Source of the DNA: Methanofollis tationis
Lineage (GTDB): Archaea > Halobacteriota > Methanomicrobia > Methanomicrobiales > Methanofollaceae
DNA length: 64,000 nucleotides
Reading direction: 5' to 3'
Assembly (NCBI RefSeq): GCF_013377755.1
Contig: NZ_JABXWR010000001.1
Location: 62,001-126,000 of the forward strand
The translations under genes and the position numbers were made by a program. This document shows, one piece after another, positions 27,265-36,544 of this stretch. The stretch's first letter is position 1. Every line of letters begins with the position of its first letter. Below the pieces are notes generated by a model. The model did not search any database, was not told the DNA's origin, and saw only the letters and a list, made by a program, of their open reading frames with translations.

Positions 27265-28857
27265 CTACTCGCTTCTGCCCTGGGCCGGGGTCATGTCCAC
27301 CGGGAAACCCCGGATCGTCTTACCCTTCATGCCTTCGAGTACCTGCACCGCCATGTTCTCCGGGATATCGACAAAGGAGCAGGTCTCCCTGATGTTGATC
27401 GCCCCGATCGCACGTCCGGGTATCCCGGTCTCGCCGGCAATCGCCCCGACGATGTCTTTGGGCCTGATCTGCTGTTTCCTGCCGATGTCAATATAGAACC
27501 TGACCATGCCGGGCTCAGCGCCGGTGTCCCCCATCTGGATGGCCGGGACGCGTTCGGGTTCGGCGCCGGTATCGAGCTGGAGCTTCAGGAGTGCGGCGGC
27601 GATATCGAGGGAGGTGTACTCCTCCACCATCAGGCGCTCGGCTGCCTCAATATAGCGTTCAAGCCCGCCCTCTTCGATGGTCTGCTTCACCTTCTTGGCA
27701 AGGTTCTTCGTCTTTGTCTCGGCCACATCGTCCGCCGTCGGGAGAGGAATGCGGCCGATGGTGATCTTTGCGTATTTCTGGATCGTCCTGAGTTTGAAGA
27801 TCTCCTTCGGCCCGACAAAGGTGACGGCTCTGCCTGACCTGCCGGCCCGCGCCGTCCTGCCGATACGGTGGACATAATATTCCACGTCCTGCGGCACATC
27901 ATAGTTGATCACGGTGTCCACGTCATCCACATCGATCCCCCGTGCCGCCACGTCGGTGGCGATGAGCACATCGATGTTCCCGCTCCTGAACTTCGCCATG
28001 ACGCGGTCCCGCTGGACCTGCTTCATGTCGCCGTGCAGCCCTTCGGCAAAGTAGCCGCGCGCCTGGAGCTGCGAGGTCACCTCATCGACCGCCATCTTCG
28101 TGTTGCAGAAGACCAGCGCGAGGGCGGGGTCGTAGATATCGAGAATCCTTGAGAGGATCTCGAGTTTGTCACCCTTGCGCACCTCGAGGTACGACTGTTC
28201 GATCTGCGGGACGGTCAGCTGCTTGTGCGGCACCTTGATAAAGACCGGATTCTTCTGGAACCGCCCGGAGATCTCAAGGATCGGTTTTGGAAGCGTTGCA
28301 GAGAAGAGGACGGTCTGGCGGCCCGCCGGCGTATCGCTGAGAATCTTCTCGATGTCCTCGAGAAAACCCATGTCCAGCATCTGGTCGGCCTCGTCCAGGA
28401 TCACCATCCGCACATCTGAGAGCGAGAGCGTGCCCCGGTCAAGGTGATCGAGCACCCGCCCCGGCGTGCCGACGACGATCTGGACGCCCTGCCTGAGCGC
28501 CCTGAACTGGCGCTCAATGGGCTGACCGCCATAGACCGGCAGGACAGAGATTCTTCCGCGGTATTTTGCCAGGCGGCCGAACTCCTCTGCCGTCTGGATG
28601 GCAAGTTCCCGGGTCGGCGAGAGCACGATCACCTGTGTGCTCTGAGCATTGAGGTCCACCACTTCGATTGCCGGAATGCCGAATGCAGCCGTCTTTCCGG
28701 TGCCGGTCTGGGCCTGTCCGGTGATGTCCTGACCCTTGAGGATCGGTGGGATAGCAAGAACCTGGATGGGCGTAGGCTCCTCAAAACCCATGTCCTCGAT
28801 GGCCCGGAGTATTTCCGGGGATATAGGAAAATCTGAAAATAGTGCTGGAGATTCCAT
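27265..28857 (-). CDS. DEAD-box ATP-dependent RNA helicase
   Basis: 530 residues. Core motifs: the Q motif FEEPTPIQVLAIP, AQTGTGKT (Walker A), PTRELAIQ, VILDEADQMLDMGF (DEAD), SATLP, and RGIDVDDV plus HRIGRTARAGR. After a linker (about 375-450) the C-terminal 75 residues match the DbpA-type RNA-binding domain (IVGAIAGETGIPGRAIG, then IRETCSFVDIPENMA), so it resembles bacterial DeaD/CsdA. Likely roles are rRNA or mRNA remodelling, especially in the cold. AATAATATAAG lies just before the ATG at 28857, consistent with a short leader. Confidence 0.95.
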   Translation of the reverse strand: MESPALFSDFPISPEILRAIEDMGFEEPTPIQVLAIPPILKGQDITGQAQTGTGKTAAFGIPAIEVVDLNAQSTQVIVLSPTRELAIQTAEEFGRLAKYRGRISVLPVYGGQPIERQFRALRQGVQIVVGTPGRVLDHLDRGTLSLSDVRMVILDEADQMLDMGFLEDIEKILSDTPAGRQTVLFSATLPKPILEISGRFQKNPVFIKVPHKQLTVPQIEQSYLEVRKGDKLEILSRILDIYDPALALVFCNTKMAVDEVTSQLQARGYFAEGLHGDMKQVQRDRVMAKFRSGNIDVLIATDVAARGIDVDDVDTVINYDVPQDVEYYVHRIGRTARAGRSGRAVTFVGPKEIFKLRTIQKYAKITIGRIPLPTADDVAETKTKNLAKKVKQTIEEGGLERYIEAAERLMVEEYTSLDIAAALLKLQLDTGAEPERVPAIQMGDTGAEPGMVRFYIDIGRKQQIRPKDIVGAIAGETGIPGRAIGAINIRETCSFVDIPENMAVQVLEGMKGKTIRGFPVDMTPAQGRSE

Positions 28858-28959
28858 TCTTATATTATTTGTGCTTCAGCTTCTTTAGCCATTGGATCGA
28901 TCCAGTCTTCAAGCACAGGATCCGGGTGTCGGAGAGGGGAGGAAAAACCGGGTGCGCGC

Positions 28960-29268
28960 TTATCCTTCACCGAGATCGGCCCTTATTTTTTCGATCTCAC
29001 CGGGCCGGGCATCCATCTCCATAACAGCCGTCCCGAAACAGGGTCTTGTAAAGGGAAAGAGGATCTTCTGTTTGCGCACCAACACGCCCACCACCATCGG
29101 CGATTTGCCGAGAACGACGACGTCGCGGATCGCATAGTCTGGCGGCATCTCGTAGTTCTCCTTTGCACGGGCGCGGATGTACTCGTTTGCCTCTGCCGGC
29201 GAGATGTCCTTGATGAGTGTCCGGGCAGGGATCCTCTTGATACAGTGCGGTTTACCCATGTCGGCCAT
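28960..29268 (-). CDS. DUF1894-like small methanogen protein
   Basis: 102 residues, function unknown. SPAEANEYIRARAKENYEMPPDYAI and the closing LFPFTRPCFGTAVMEMDA resemble DUF1894, a family restricted to methanogens, from memory of its PY/FTKPC-G pattern. The ATG at 29268 follows GGGAGA; an in-frame ATG four codons later is also possible. No signal or membrane segment. It lies between the DEAD-box and symporter genes on the same strand with about 100 bp gaps on each side, so it is probably a separate unit. Confidence 0.75.
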   Translation of the reverse strand: MADMGKPHCIKRIPARTLIKDISPAEANEYIRARAKENYEMPPDYAIRDVVVLGKSPMVVGVLVRKQKILFPFTRPCFGTAVMEMDARPGEIEKIRADLGEG

Positions 29269-29371
29269 GCGTGTCTCCCGGGATTCTCATCACCATTGTG
29301 AAGGCCGGGATATAAATGCTCTCCCTGAGGAGAGAAGGCGGCCCGATCTGAAAAATGCGTGGAAAAAAGGG

Positions 29372-30874
29372 TTACCTGGGCTGAATAAATCCGCCGGTCA
29401 GGGTGGCGTCGAGCACCCGGTGATCGGTCTTGTGCGTGGCGAGGCTGACCACCACCATCGCAACCGCCGAGAGAATGACCGCATACAGGCTGAAATGGAC
29501 CGGGAACTTCTCGACCAGGTAATACCAGTAGCCAAGACTCCCGCCCGCCACAAGGCCGACGACCATCGATGCGATGGCACCCTGCCGCGTCGCCCCGCGC
29601 CAGTAAAGACCGGCGATCAGGGGGACGGCAAAGGTGGAGAGCATGATCCCGATCGCCGACCACATCAGCCATGCGAGCATCTGGGGCGGGTTGAGGGCCA
29701 GAAGGAGCGTGCCGCCCGCCGCCAGCACCACCGAGACCCGGGATACGAGCAGGATCTCCCGGTCGCTCGCCTCCGGCCTGAAGATGTTCTTCCAGATATC
29801 CCAGGAGAACATCGTCCCAACCGTGAGCATCAGGCGGTCGGTCGTCGACATCACGGCGGCGAGCACGATCACCGCGAAGAACGACCAGACCCAGAGGTTC
29901 GGGATCGCGTACTGGATCCCGGAGACGAAGATGTAGTCCTGGGCGTTCGGGACGCTCGGGAGGACGATCTGCCCCTCCTCGACAAGGGCGCGGCCGGCAA
30001 ACCCGGCGAACTTCACCAGGAGCATGATCACGGCGTAGGCGGCGAAGGCGATGAGCGGCGACCACTTGAAGTAGCGCTCCTCCTTTGCGGCAAGGACGTT
30101 GTTGATCACGTGGGGGGCGCAGGCAAGCCCGACGGTGAGCATCAGCCCGAACGAGACGAGGAACCAGGGGGTGTAGGCGTTCCCTGATATGAGGTAGGGC
30201 TGGACCAGTGTCGGGTTGACCCCGGTCATCACCTCGTTGACATGGGAGAGGCCGCCGGCTTTCATGATGAGGACCGGGGCGATGGCGATGACGCCGACGA
30301 TCAGGAGACCGCCCTGGATCACGGTGGTCCATGAAACGGCGTAGAGCCCGCCGACGACGGTGTATGCGGTGATGATAAACCCGGCCAGGAGGAGGGCCTG
30401 CCAGTGGGGCACCTCGAAGAGCCAGACGAGGACGATGGAGATCGCCGTGTACTGCCCGATCAGGTAGATCAGGGAGACGATGATCCCGGCGAGGGCGGCA
30501 AGGCCGCGCATCGCCCTGGGGCTCTCGAAGCGGTTTGCAAGGTAGTCCTCGACGGTCATGTAGTTGTTTTTCTTGCTGATCCGGTGGAGCTTCACGCCGA
30601 AGACGATGATACAGAAAGAGGCCGCAAGGGGTACGAAGAGCTGCTCCCAGATCGTCGGCCACCCGCTCGTGAACCCGAGGCCGCTGACCCCGAGGAGCGT
30701 CATGCCCGAGCAGATCGAGGAGATCATCAGGATGGTGAAGACCCAGAAGCCAAGGGAGCGGCCGGCAACGATGTAGTCCTCGGTGTTATGGATCTTGCGG
30801 GACGCCCAGGCGCCCACAACGACCAGCACAAGAAGATAGAGGACGACGATGCCGGCGGTTACCGGCTCGATCAT
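29372..30874 (-). CDS. Sodium:solute symporter (SSS family)
   Basis: 500 residues, about 13 membrane helices, the size of the PutP/PanF family. Signatures are SRKIHNTEDYIVAGRSLGFW at the N-terminus, SSICSGMTLLGVSGLGF, AGFIITAYTVVGGLYAVSWTTVIQG and VLAAVMSTTDRLMLTVGTMF, a sodium-site region. It would import a small organic solute with Na+; the substrate (pantothenate, proline, acetate or similar) cannot be read. Its ATG overlaps the stop of a 36-residue gene as ATGA, so the two are co-translated. Confidence 0.93.
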   Translation of the reverse strand: MIEPVTAGIVVLYLLVLVVVGAWASRKIHNTEDYIVAGRSLGFWVFTILMISSICSGMTLLGVSGLGFTSGWPTIWEQLFVPLAASFCIIVFGVKLHRISKKNNYMTVEDYLANRFESPRAMRGLAALAGIIVSLIYLIGQYTAISIVLVWLFEVPHWQALLLAGFIITAYTVVGGLYAVSWTTVIQGGLLIVGVIAIAPVLIMKAGGLSHVNEVMTGVNPTLVQPYLISGNAYTPWFLVSFGLMLTVGLACAPHVINNVLAAKEERYFKWSPLIAFAAYAVIMLLVKFAGFAGRALVEEGQIVLPSVPNAQDYIFVSGIQYAIPNLWVWSFFAVIVLAAVMSTTDRLMLTVGTMFSWDIWKNIFRPEASDREILLVSRVSVVLAAGGTLLLALNPPQMLAWLMWSAIGIMLSTFAVPLIAGLYWRGATRQGAIASMVVGLVAGGSLGYWYYLVEKFPVHFSLYAVILSAVAMVVVSLATHKTDHRVLDATLTGGFIQPR

Positions 30875-30981
30875 GCACGGTCCTCTTTAAACGTCATGGC
30901 CCACGCAAAGAGGACAGCAGTAGCTCCAAGGAAAGCGGTTCCGACGATGGCGAACGTCTCAAAGGGAAGTCCGATCAGCAT
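30871..30981 (-). CDS. 36-residue single-helix partner of the symporter
   Basis: The small frame runs from ATG 30981 (MLIGLPFETFAIVGTAFLGA, then a helix end with FAWAMTFKEDRA) to a TGA at 30871-30873 that overlaps the symporter's ATG by 4 bp. It is a single hydrophobic helix with a charged C-terminus. A TATA-like TTATATGTTA lies about 25-30 bp before the ATG, making this the first gene of the transcript. Similar tiny genes precede SSS symporters in other archaea and are annotated as symporter small accessory proteins (family knowledge). Likely a membrane subunit aiding assembly or stability. Confidence 0.75.
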   Translation of the reverse strand: MLIGLPFETFAIVGTAFLGATAVLFAWAMTFKEDRA

Positions 30982-31502
30982 AGTATGTCAATGTGTGCCA
31001 TGCTAACATATAACATGATCGGTCGCCGCAGGGAACGGTGAAAAACCGCACCGTGAAGCGTGAGATAACGCCCGGATATCTGGAGGAAAAAAGGGGCTCT
31101 TCGCTCCTTTGTGTGGGTAGCCATGATACCTTCATCTGACTCCCTCAGGTGACCGGGGAAATCATACGCGAAAGACCGCGATTTTTAGAGGCGGGAAGCA
31201 TCTCAAGAGGAACATGTCAACGGGTTGATCGGCGTCCCGGTGCCGGCCGTCCCATAGGCCTGCGATTGGGGGGATGGATGACAGACCTCCTCCCTGGACA
31301 TCGCCCCCCGCCTTCCCGGTCCAATCGTGCGCGGGGGTCAGGGGGCAAAAGCCCCCGGCGGGCAGCGTGGGGAAGGCGGGGGACCGGTACGCCCGGATGG
31401 AGAGAGAACCTGAACACGGCATGCCGGGGACTGACCGCAGGGAGAGGATCATGTCGGCATCACCCACATGAAACAGCGAAGAGCCAAAAAAAAGGTGTGA
31501 GA
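30982..31502. repeat. Symporter promoter, dispersed repeat and ilvH terminator
   Basis: 521 bp without a supported gene. The symporter promoter is near 31000-31015. From about 31200 to 31400 lies a GC-rich repeat in the opposite orientation to the 35.4-kb block: reverse-complemented, 31303-31380 closely follows 35436-35517 (CCGCCTTCCCCACGCTGCC, GGGGGCTTTTGCCC, CGATTGGACCGGGAAGG). An A8 run at 31486-31493, followed upstream by CGAAGAGCC, gives the T-run terminator of ilvH on the minus strand. GGCTCTTCGC recurs at 31088-31097 and, inverted, near 35616-35625. Confidence 0.6.
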
Positions 31503-32006
31503 TTATTTCTGTGCCTTCGCCCCTTTCGAGCCGCGCAGGAGGGCGATCTTGCCGGTCCGCACGAACTCCTTGATGCCGTACTGGCGGAGAAGGGTCTCGA
31601 GGGCATCGATCTTCTCGGTGTCGCCGGTCACCTCGAGGATGACGCTTCGCGTCCCCACATCGATGATCTGGGCGCGGAAGATGCTGGCAATCTGCATCAC
31701 CTCGGCGCGGGAGTCGCCGGCCTCGGCTGCGACCTTGATGAGGGCGAGTTCCCGGTCCACCGTGCTCCGCTCGGTGATGTCGGAGACCTTGATCACGTCG
31801 ATGAGCTTGTTTAACTGTTTTTTGACCTGCTCCACCTCGGCATCGTCCCCGAGGACGACGATGGTCATCCGGCTCATGCCGGGCTCCTCGCAGGTGCCGA
31901 CAGTCAGGCTCTCGATGTTGAAACCGCGCCTCGAAAAGAGGCCGGCCACGCGCGAGAGGACGCCGGCCTTGTTCTCGACGAGCACCTGCAGGGTGTGCGC
32001 CTTCAT
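31503..32006 (-). CDS. ilvH: Acetolactate synthase small (regulatory) subunit
   Basis: 167 residues from ATG 32006, which overlaps the ilvB stop as ATGA. It is the regulatory subunit that activates the catalytic subunit and confers valine feedback control. The N-terminal ACT domain has LQVLVENKAGVLSRVAGLFSRRGFNIESLTVG, with the Gly/Asn positions used for effector binding. The C-terminal domain has AEVMQIASIFRAQIIDVG and LLRQYGIKEFVRTGKIAL. It is the last gene of the operon, with a T8 terminator just downstream. Confidence 0.96.
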   Translation of the reverse strand: MKAHTLQVLVENKAGVLSRVAGLFSRRGFNIESLTVGTCEEPGMSRMTIVVLGDDAEVEQVKKQLNKLIDVIKVSDITERSTVDRELALIKVAAEAGDSRAEVMQIASIFRAQIIDVGTRSVILEVTGDTEKIDALETLLRQYGIKEFVRTGKIALLRGSKGAKAQK

Positions 32007-33676
32007 CTCTGCCGCCTCCCGATCATCTCGTTGATCGCAGCGCCGGCCGGCACCATCGGGAAGACGTTCGCTTCCCGCTCGATCCTGAAGTCGAGCACGA
32101 AGGGGCCGTCGCTCTCGAACGCCGCCAGCAGGGCAGGACGGACGTCGGCTTTCTCCTCGACCCGCATGCCGTCGACGCCGTAGGCGCGGGCGATGCCCAC
32201 GAAGTCGACCGGCGGGAGCTCGGTGTAGGAATACCGGCGGTCGTAGAAGAGCTCCTGCCACTGCCGCACCATCCCGAGGTACATGTTGTTGAGGATGACG
32301 ACCTTCACCGGGATGTGGTAATGGGCGACGGTGCCCAGCTCCTGGATGTTCATCTGGAAGCTGCCGTCGCCGGCGACATCGACGACCGTCTCATCAGGCC
32401 GTGCGAAGTGGGCGCCGATCGCCGCGGGGAAGCCGTAGCCCATCGTCCCGAGACCGCCCGAGGAGATCCAGGTGCGGGGCCGCCTGAAGCAGTAGTGCTG
32501 GGCCGCCCACATCTGGTTCTGGCCGACCTCGGTGACGATGATCCCGTTCTCGCCCAGGAGATCGCTCATCTCCGCAAGGATGTAGGCCGGGCCGAGGGCG
32601 GCGGACGTGTCCGTTCCCAAAGCCGCGGCCTCCTTCCAGCGGCGGACACGGTCGAGCCAGCCCTCCCGCCCTTCCTTCTTGACGAGACGGTGGAGGATCC
32701 GCTGCAAAACGGACTTCGCGTCCCCGACGATCGGGACGTCGACCGGCTTGTTCTTGCCGATCTCGGCCGGGTCGATGTCGATGTGGATCACCCGCGCGTT
32801 CGGGGCGAAGGCCTCGATCTTCCCGGTCACCCGGTCGTCGAAACGGACGCCGACGGCGATGAGCAGGTCGCACTCGGTGACGGCGTAGTTCGCCGCCTCG
32901 GTGCCGTGCATCCCGATCATCCCGAGGCTTAAGGGGTGGTCGCAGGGAATGGCGCCAAGCCCCATCAGGGTCGTGGTGATCGGGATGAGCATCAGCTCGG
33001 CAAGCCTGGCCACCTCCCCGGACGCCCCGGCGGCGATCACCCCGCCGCCGACATAGAGGACGGGGCGGGCGGCATCTGCGATCAGGCCGACCGCTTTCTC
33101 GATCTGGAGGGCGTGCCCCTCGTAGGTGGGCTGGTAGCCCCGGAGCCGGGCGGTGCCGACCGGCGGAACCTCCTCGAGCTGGGCGGTCATCACGTCCTTC
33201 GGGATGTCGATGAGCACCGGGCCCTGCCTGCCGGTGCCGGCGATGTAGAAGGCGTCCCTCACCGCCTGCGGGAGGTCGGCGGCATGCTTGACCAGGTAGT
33301 TGTGCTTGGTGATCGGCATCGTGATCCCGGTGATGTCCGACTCCTGGAAGGCGTCGTTGCCGAGCATGGAGGTCGGCACCTGCCCGGTGATCGCCACCAT
33401 CGGGACCGAGTCCATGTAGGCGGTGGCGATGCCGGTGACCAGGTTGCAGGCGCCAGGGCCCGAGGTGGCGAGACATACCCCTACGCGCCCCGATGCCCGT
33501 GCATACCCGTCGGCGGCATGGGCAGCGGCCTGCTCATGCCGTACAAGAATATGCTGGATCTCTGAGTCGTAGAGTTCGTCGTAGATCGGCAGGACCGAGC
33601 CGCCGGGGTAGCCGAAGATCGTCTCCACTCCCTCGCGCTGCAGGCCCTCTAAGAGTATTCTGGCTCCTGTTTTCAT
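32003..33676 (-). CDS. ilvB: Acetolactate synthase large (catalytic) subunit
   Basis: 557 residues, the full length for a thiamine-diphosphate-dependent acetohydroxyacid synthase, which condenses pyruvate with pyruvate or 2-oxobutyrate in valine/leucine/isoleucine synthesis. The catalytic Glu is in VRHEQAAAHAADGYARASG. TSGPGACNLVTGIATAYMDS and GQVPTSMLGNDAFQE are typical, and the ThDP/Mg site is VAGDGSFQMNIQELGT with NNMYLGMVRQWQ. Its ATG overlaps the stop of the upstream citramalate/isopropylmalate synthase by 4 bp. ilvC is not in the window. Confidence 0.97.
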   Translation of the reverse strand: MKTGARILLEGLQREGVETIFGYPGGSVLPIYDELYDSEIQHILVRHEQAAAHAADGYARASGRVGVCLATSGPGACNLVTGIATAYMDSVPMVAITGQVPTSMLGNDAFQESDITGITMPITKHNYLVKHAADLPQAVRDAFYIAGTGRQGPVLIDIPKDVMTAQLEEVPPVGTARLRGYQPTYEGHALQIEKAVGLIADAARPVLYVGGGVIAAGASGEVARLAELMLIPITTTLMGLGAIPCDHPLSLGMIGMHGTEAANYAVTECDLLIAVGVRFDDRVTGKIEAFAPNARVIHIDIDPAEIGKNKPVDVPIVGDAKSVLQRILHRLVKKEGREGWLDRVRRWKEAAALGTDTSAALGPAYILAEMSDLLGENGIIVTEVGQNQMWAAQHYCFRRPRTWISSGGLGTMGYGFPAAIGAHFARPDETVVDVAGDGSFQMNIQELGTVAHYHIPVKVVILNNMYLGMVRQWQELFYDRRYSYTELPPVDFVGIARAYGVDGMRVEEKADVRPALLAAFESDGPFVLDFRIEREANVFPMVPAGAAINEMIGRRQR

Positions 33677-35160
33677 CCTCGTTCCTCAAGCAGTCTGTTC
33701 ATTCCCGAGACCATCGCCTCGACGCTCCCCATGATGATGTCGGTCCGCGCCCCGCGGGAGGTGAGCATCCGCCCATCCCTGCTCAGGCAGACCGTGACAT
33801 CGACAAGGGCATCGGTGCCGCCGGTGATGGCGTCGACCCGATAGTCTTCGAGGCGTATGTCCCCGGCGCCGGCGACCGCACGGCGCAGGGCCTCGATCGC
33901 GGCGTCCACCGGCCCGTTGCCGGTGGCTGCGCAGGTGACCTCGCCGCCGTTGACGGTGAGCGTGACCGATGCCGTCGGAATGACATTGCTTCCTGATACG
34001 ACGGTCACCTGCTTTAAAGTGATCACCGGCTCCCGCACCAGATCGAGCACGCTGTCGGCGACGGCCATCAGGTCGGCGTCGGTGACCCGTCGCCCCTCGT
34101 CGCCGATCGCCTTGACCCGGGCAACGATCTCGGCAATCTGGCCCTCGTCGCAGGCGTAGCCGAGCTCGTGCAGGGCGGCCTGCACCGAAGCGGTGCCCGA
34201 GTGCTTGCCGAGCAGGATCCGGCGCGTCCGGCCCACCTGCTCCGGCCTGATCGGTTCGTAGGTGCTGGCGTTGCGCAGCACGCCGTGGGCGTGGATCCCG
34301 CTCTCGTGGGTGAAGGCCATCTCCCCGACGATCGCCTTGTTTAAGGGGAGGGGGACGCCGGTCATCTTCGAGACGGCGGTGGCGACATGGTAGAGGCCCG
34401 CCGTATCGATCCCGGTCTCCACCCCGTAGAGCACCTCGAGCGCCATCACGAGTTCCTCGATGGGCATGTTGCCGGCCCGCTCGCCGAGACCGTTCACGGT
34501 CACGTGGGCTGCGCTCGCCCCGGCCTTCAGGGCAGCGAGGGTGTTGGTCATCGCCATGCCGAGGTCGTCGTGGCAGTGGATGCTCAGGGGCGCAAAGAGG
34601 AGGCCGGGGATCACCTCTGCCACCCGTTCGGGCGTGAGGATCCCGACGGTGTCGCAGAAGCAGAGCCGATCGGCCCCGCGTTCCACGCCCCCGCGGAAGA
34701 GCCCGGCAAGGTAGTCGGGGTCGGCGCGGGAGGCGTCCTCCCCGGAGAGTTCAACGACAAGGCCGCGCTCCTTGGCGTACTCGACGGCGTCCCATGCCAT
34801 CTCGCAGACCTGCTCGCGGCTCTTCCTGAGCTTCGCTCCGATATGGAGGTCGCTTACCGGTACGACGAGGTGGACGCAATCGGCGCCGCAGTCGGCGGCG
34901 TAGTCGATGTCCAGGGGCAGGGCCCGCACGAAGGTTGCGATCTCTGCGGAGAGTCCGGCACCGGCGACCAGCCTGAGGGCTTCGCGTTCGCCTTCGGAAG
35001 CGGCGGCAGAGCCTGCCTCGATCGTAGAAACGCCGAGTTCGGCGAGCATGGTTGCAATCTCAACTTTCTGGGAGGGTTTCAGCGAGACGCCCGGCGTCTG
35101 TTCTCCGTCCCGTAAGGTCGTGTCAAAAAAGCGGATTTTATCGACAAATAAAGCAATCAC
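33673..35160 (-). CDS. (R)-citramalate synthase / 2-isopropylmalate synthase
   Basis: 495 residues from a GTG at 35160. The TIM-barrel acyltransferase has FFDTTLRDGEQTPGVSL at the N-terminus, IHCHDDLGMAMTNTL (metal histidines) and GLGERAGNMPIEELVMAL. The C-terminal regulatory LeuA dimerisation domain is present (about 390-495), which excludes the shorter homocitrate synthase AksA. In methanogens the CimA and LeuA paralogues look alike; location ahead of ilvBH fits either isoleucine precursor (citramalate) or leucine synthesis. A TATA-like TTTTTATAC lies about 40-45 bp upstream. Confidence 0.9.
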   Translation of the reverse strand: MIALFVDKIRFFDTTLRDGEQTPGVSLKPSQKVEIATMLAELGVSTIEAGSAAASEGEREALRLVAGAGLSAEIATFVRALPLDIDYAADCGADCVHLVVPVSDLHIGAKLRKSREQVCEMAWDAVEYAKERGLVVELSGEDASRADPDYLAGLFRGGVERGADRLCFCDTVGILTPERVAEVIPGLLFAPLSIHCHDDLGMAMTNTLAALKAGASAAHVTVNGLGERAGNMPIEELVMALEVLYGVETGIDTAGLYHVATAVSKMTGVPLPLNKAIVGEMAFTHESGIHAHGVLRNASTYEPIRPEQVGRTRRILLGKHSGTASVQAALHELGYACDEGQIAEIVARVKAIGDEGRRVTDADLMAVADSVLDLVREPVITLKQVTVVSGSNVIPTASVTLTVNGGEVTCAATGNGPVDAAIEALRRAVAGAGDIRLEDYRVDAITGGTDALVDVTVCLSRDGRMLTSRGARTDIIMGSVEAMVSGMNRLLEERG

Positions 35161-35646
35161 TCATAGTGGAATCACCGGCTATTATGTCGCCGGGCGCGGT
35201 ATAAAAAGGTTCTTGAAGAGGAGCGGGCAGTTCCCCCGGATTTCCATACATGCTCAACCCGATCTCCCATACGCTCACACAACGCCCGCCTCTGCCCGGG
35301 GGTTGCACCCCATTGGAGCAGATTGGGCCGGGAAGGCAGCACAAGGAGTCCGAATGGATCACCACCATCCCCGCACCAATCGCAGTTCTGCGGGGCGGCA
35401 GGCCCCCCGGTATCAGCATGCCGATCGACCGCCTTCCCCACGCTGCCGCCCGGGGGCTTTTGCCCTCTGACCCCCGCATACGATTGGACCGGGAAGGCCG
35501 GGGCGATGTCCAGAGGAGGAGTCACACGCATCTCCCCTCAATCGCATTCGGCAGGGGGTCCGGGGGGCTGCAGGCCCCCCGGTAGAGAGGCAGAACCTGA
35601 TTCCCGTACACTCACGCGAAGAGCCAAAAAAAGAAGGAAGCAGGGT
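35161..35646. repeat. GC-rich dispersed intergenic repeat block
   Basis: 486 bp without a supported gene. The end nearest 35160 holds the promoter of the synthase operon (TATACCGC region about 35200). The rest is repeat: CTCACACAACGCCCGCC (35274-35290), ACCAATCGCAGTTCTGCGGG (35384-35403), GGCAGGCCCCCCGGTATC, the 35436-35517 segment that is inverted at 31.3 kb, then TCAATCGCATTCGG, GGGGGGCTGCAGGCCCCCC (a perfect hairpin stem near 35562-35580) and GAACCTGATTCCCGTAC. CGAAGAGCC followed by A7 (35617-35632) could terminate the DUF4013 fragment. Confidence 0.65.
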
Positions 35647-36012
35647 TTACGCCTCAGCACTCTCGTAGATGAGGGTCAGATACCGCGCCTCAAAGACGCC
35701 GATGAAGGGGCCGATGAGGATCGCAACGGCGGCGATCAGGATGAGGGCAAGAAGCCAGCCGACGAGCGGGATCAGCGCAAGGATGAACGAGACGATGCCC
35801 ATGGCAATGAGGAAGATCATAACCGCAACGACAAGGACGATCCACACGATGATCAGGGCAAGGATGTAGTTGAGCCACCCGATCCTGCCGATGTGGGCCA
35901 GAATCGCCGAGATGTTGAATGCCTCACCGAAGCTGTCGGTCCGCGCAAACCTGATCAGGGCCATAATGGCGATGAGCGAGAAGAGGAAGTAGACGATCGC
36001 GCCAACGCTCAT
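35647..36012 (-). pseudogene. 3' part of a DUF4013 membrane-protein gene
   Basis: The frame gives 121 residues, starting at an internal ATG and very hydrophobic: ALIRFARTDSFGEAFNISAI, then a helix ending IGRIGWLNYILALIIVW, and the closing LIGPFIGVFEARYLTLIYES. This is the C-terminal half of DUF4013 proteins, which are normally about 200-240 residues. The 5' part is absent: the sequence beyond 36012 becomes the end of an IS256-type element. It faces away from the truncated DUF4013 start at 2838-2882, as expected if the intervening segment was inverted. Two different paralogues remain possible. Confidence 0.7.
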
Positions 36013-36544
36013 CGCGATAGTGTAACGAATTTTCTGTAAAAATAATTTGGCCTTGAATCCAACCTAGATTTGGAAAAAGGAGAAACAGGGCCATGGATCC
36101 CTTAGCGTTAATCGAAGATTATCTTTCCGATAATGAGAATGGCATGAAGACCCTCATCACCTGGTTCCTCAACCAGGTGATGCTGCTCGAAGCCCTCCAC
36201 CAGGCGGGAGCCGAGCAGTATGAACGAACCGATGCGCGGAAGGCTCACCGAAACGGCTACAAGAAGCGATCTCTGAAAACCCGATATGGAGAAACGATCC
36301 TCCAGAAACCGCAGTTCCGAGAATTTCCCTTCGAAACACAGGTATTTGGACGCTATTCCCGGGTTGAGAAGGCTCTTGAGAATGCTATCTTTGAATCCTA
36401 CCTTCAGGGAGTCTCAACCCGCCGGATCCAGGAGATTGTTGCTCATTTTGGCATCGAACAACTCTCTCCTGCTTCAGTATCCAGGATAGCAAAGGACCTC
36501 GATGAACAGGTCCATGCATTCCTTCAGAGGCCTATTGAACAGGA
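36013..36544 (+). pseudogene. Truncated IS256-family (mutator type) transposase
   Basis: From ATG 36093 (AGGAGA upstream) about 150 residues of an IS256-type transposase remain: RKAHRNGYKKRSLKTRYGETILQ-like N-terminal segment, FGRYSRVEKALENAI, the YLQGVSTRRIQEIV motif and LSPASVSRIAKDLDEQV. The catalytic domain is missing because the copy-B IS begins at 36545; the frame then reads into IS sequence and stops at 36608. The 80 bp before the ATG should include the element's left end, but no partner repeat survives to define it. Confidence 0.85.

Noticed and set aside
28983-30662. 559-residue minus-strand frame
   Set aside because: It overlaps the symporter in another frame and is an Arg/Pro/Asp-rich frame-shift product; the symporter has clear family motifs.
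32394-33476. 360-residue minus-strand frame
   Set aside because: A shifted frame of ilvB, Arg/His/Pro-rich without domains.
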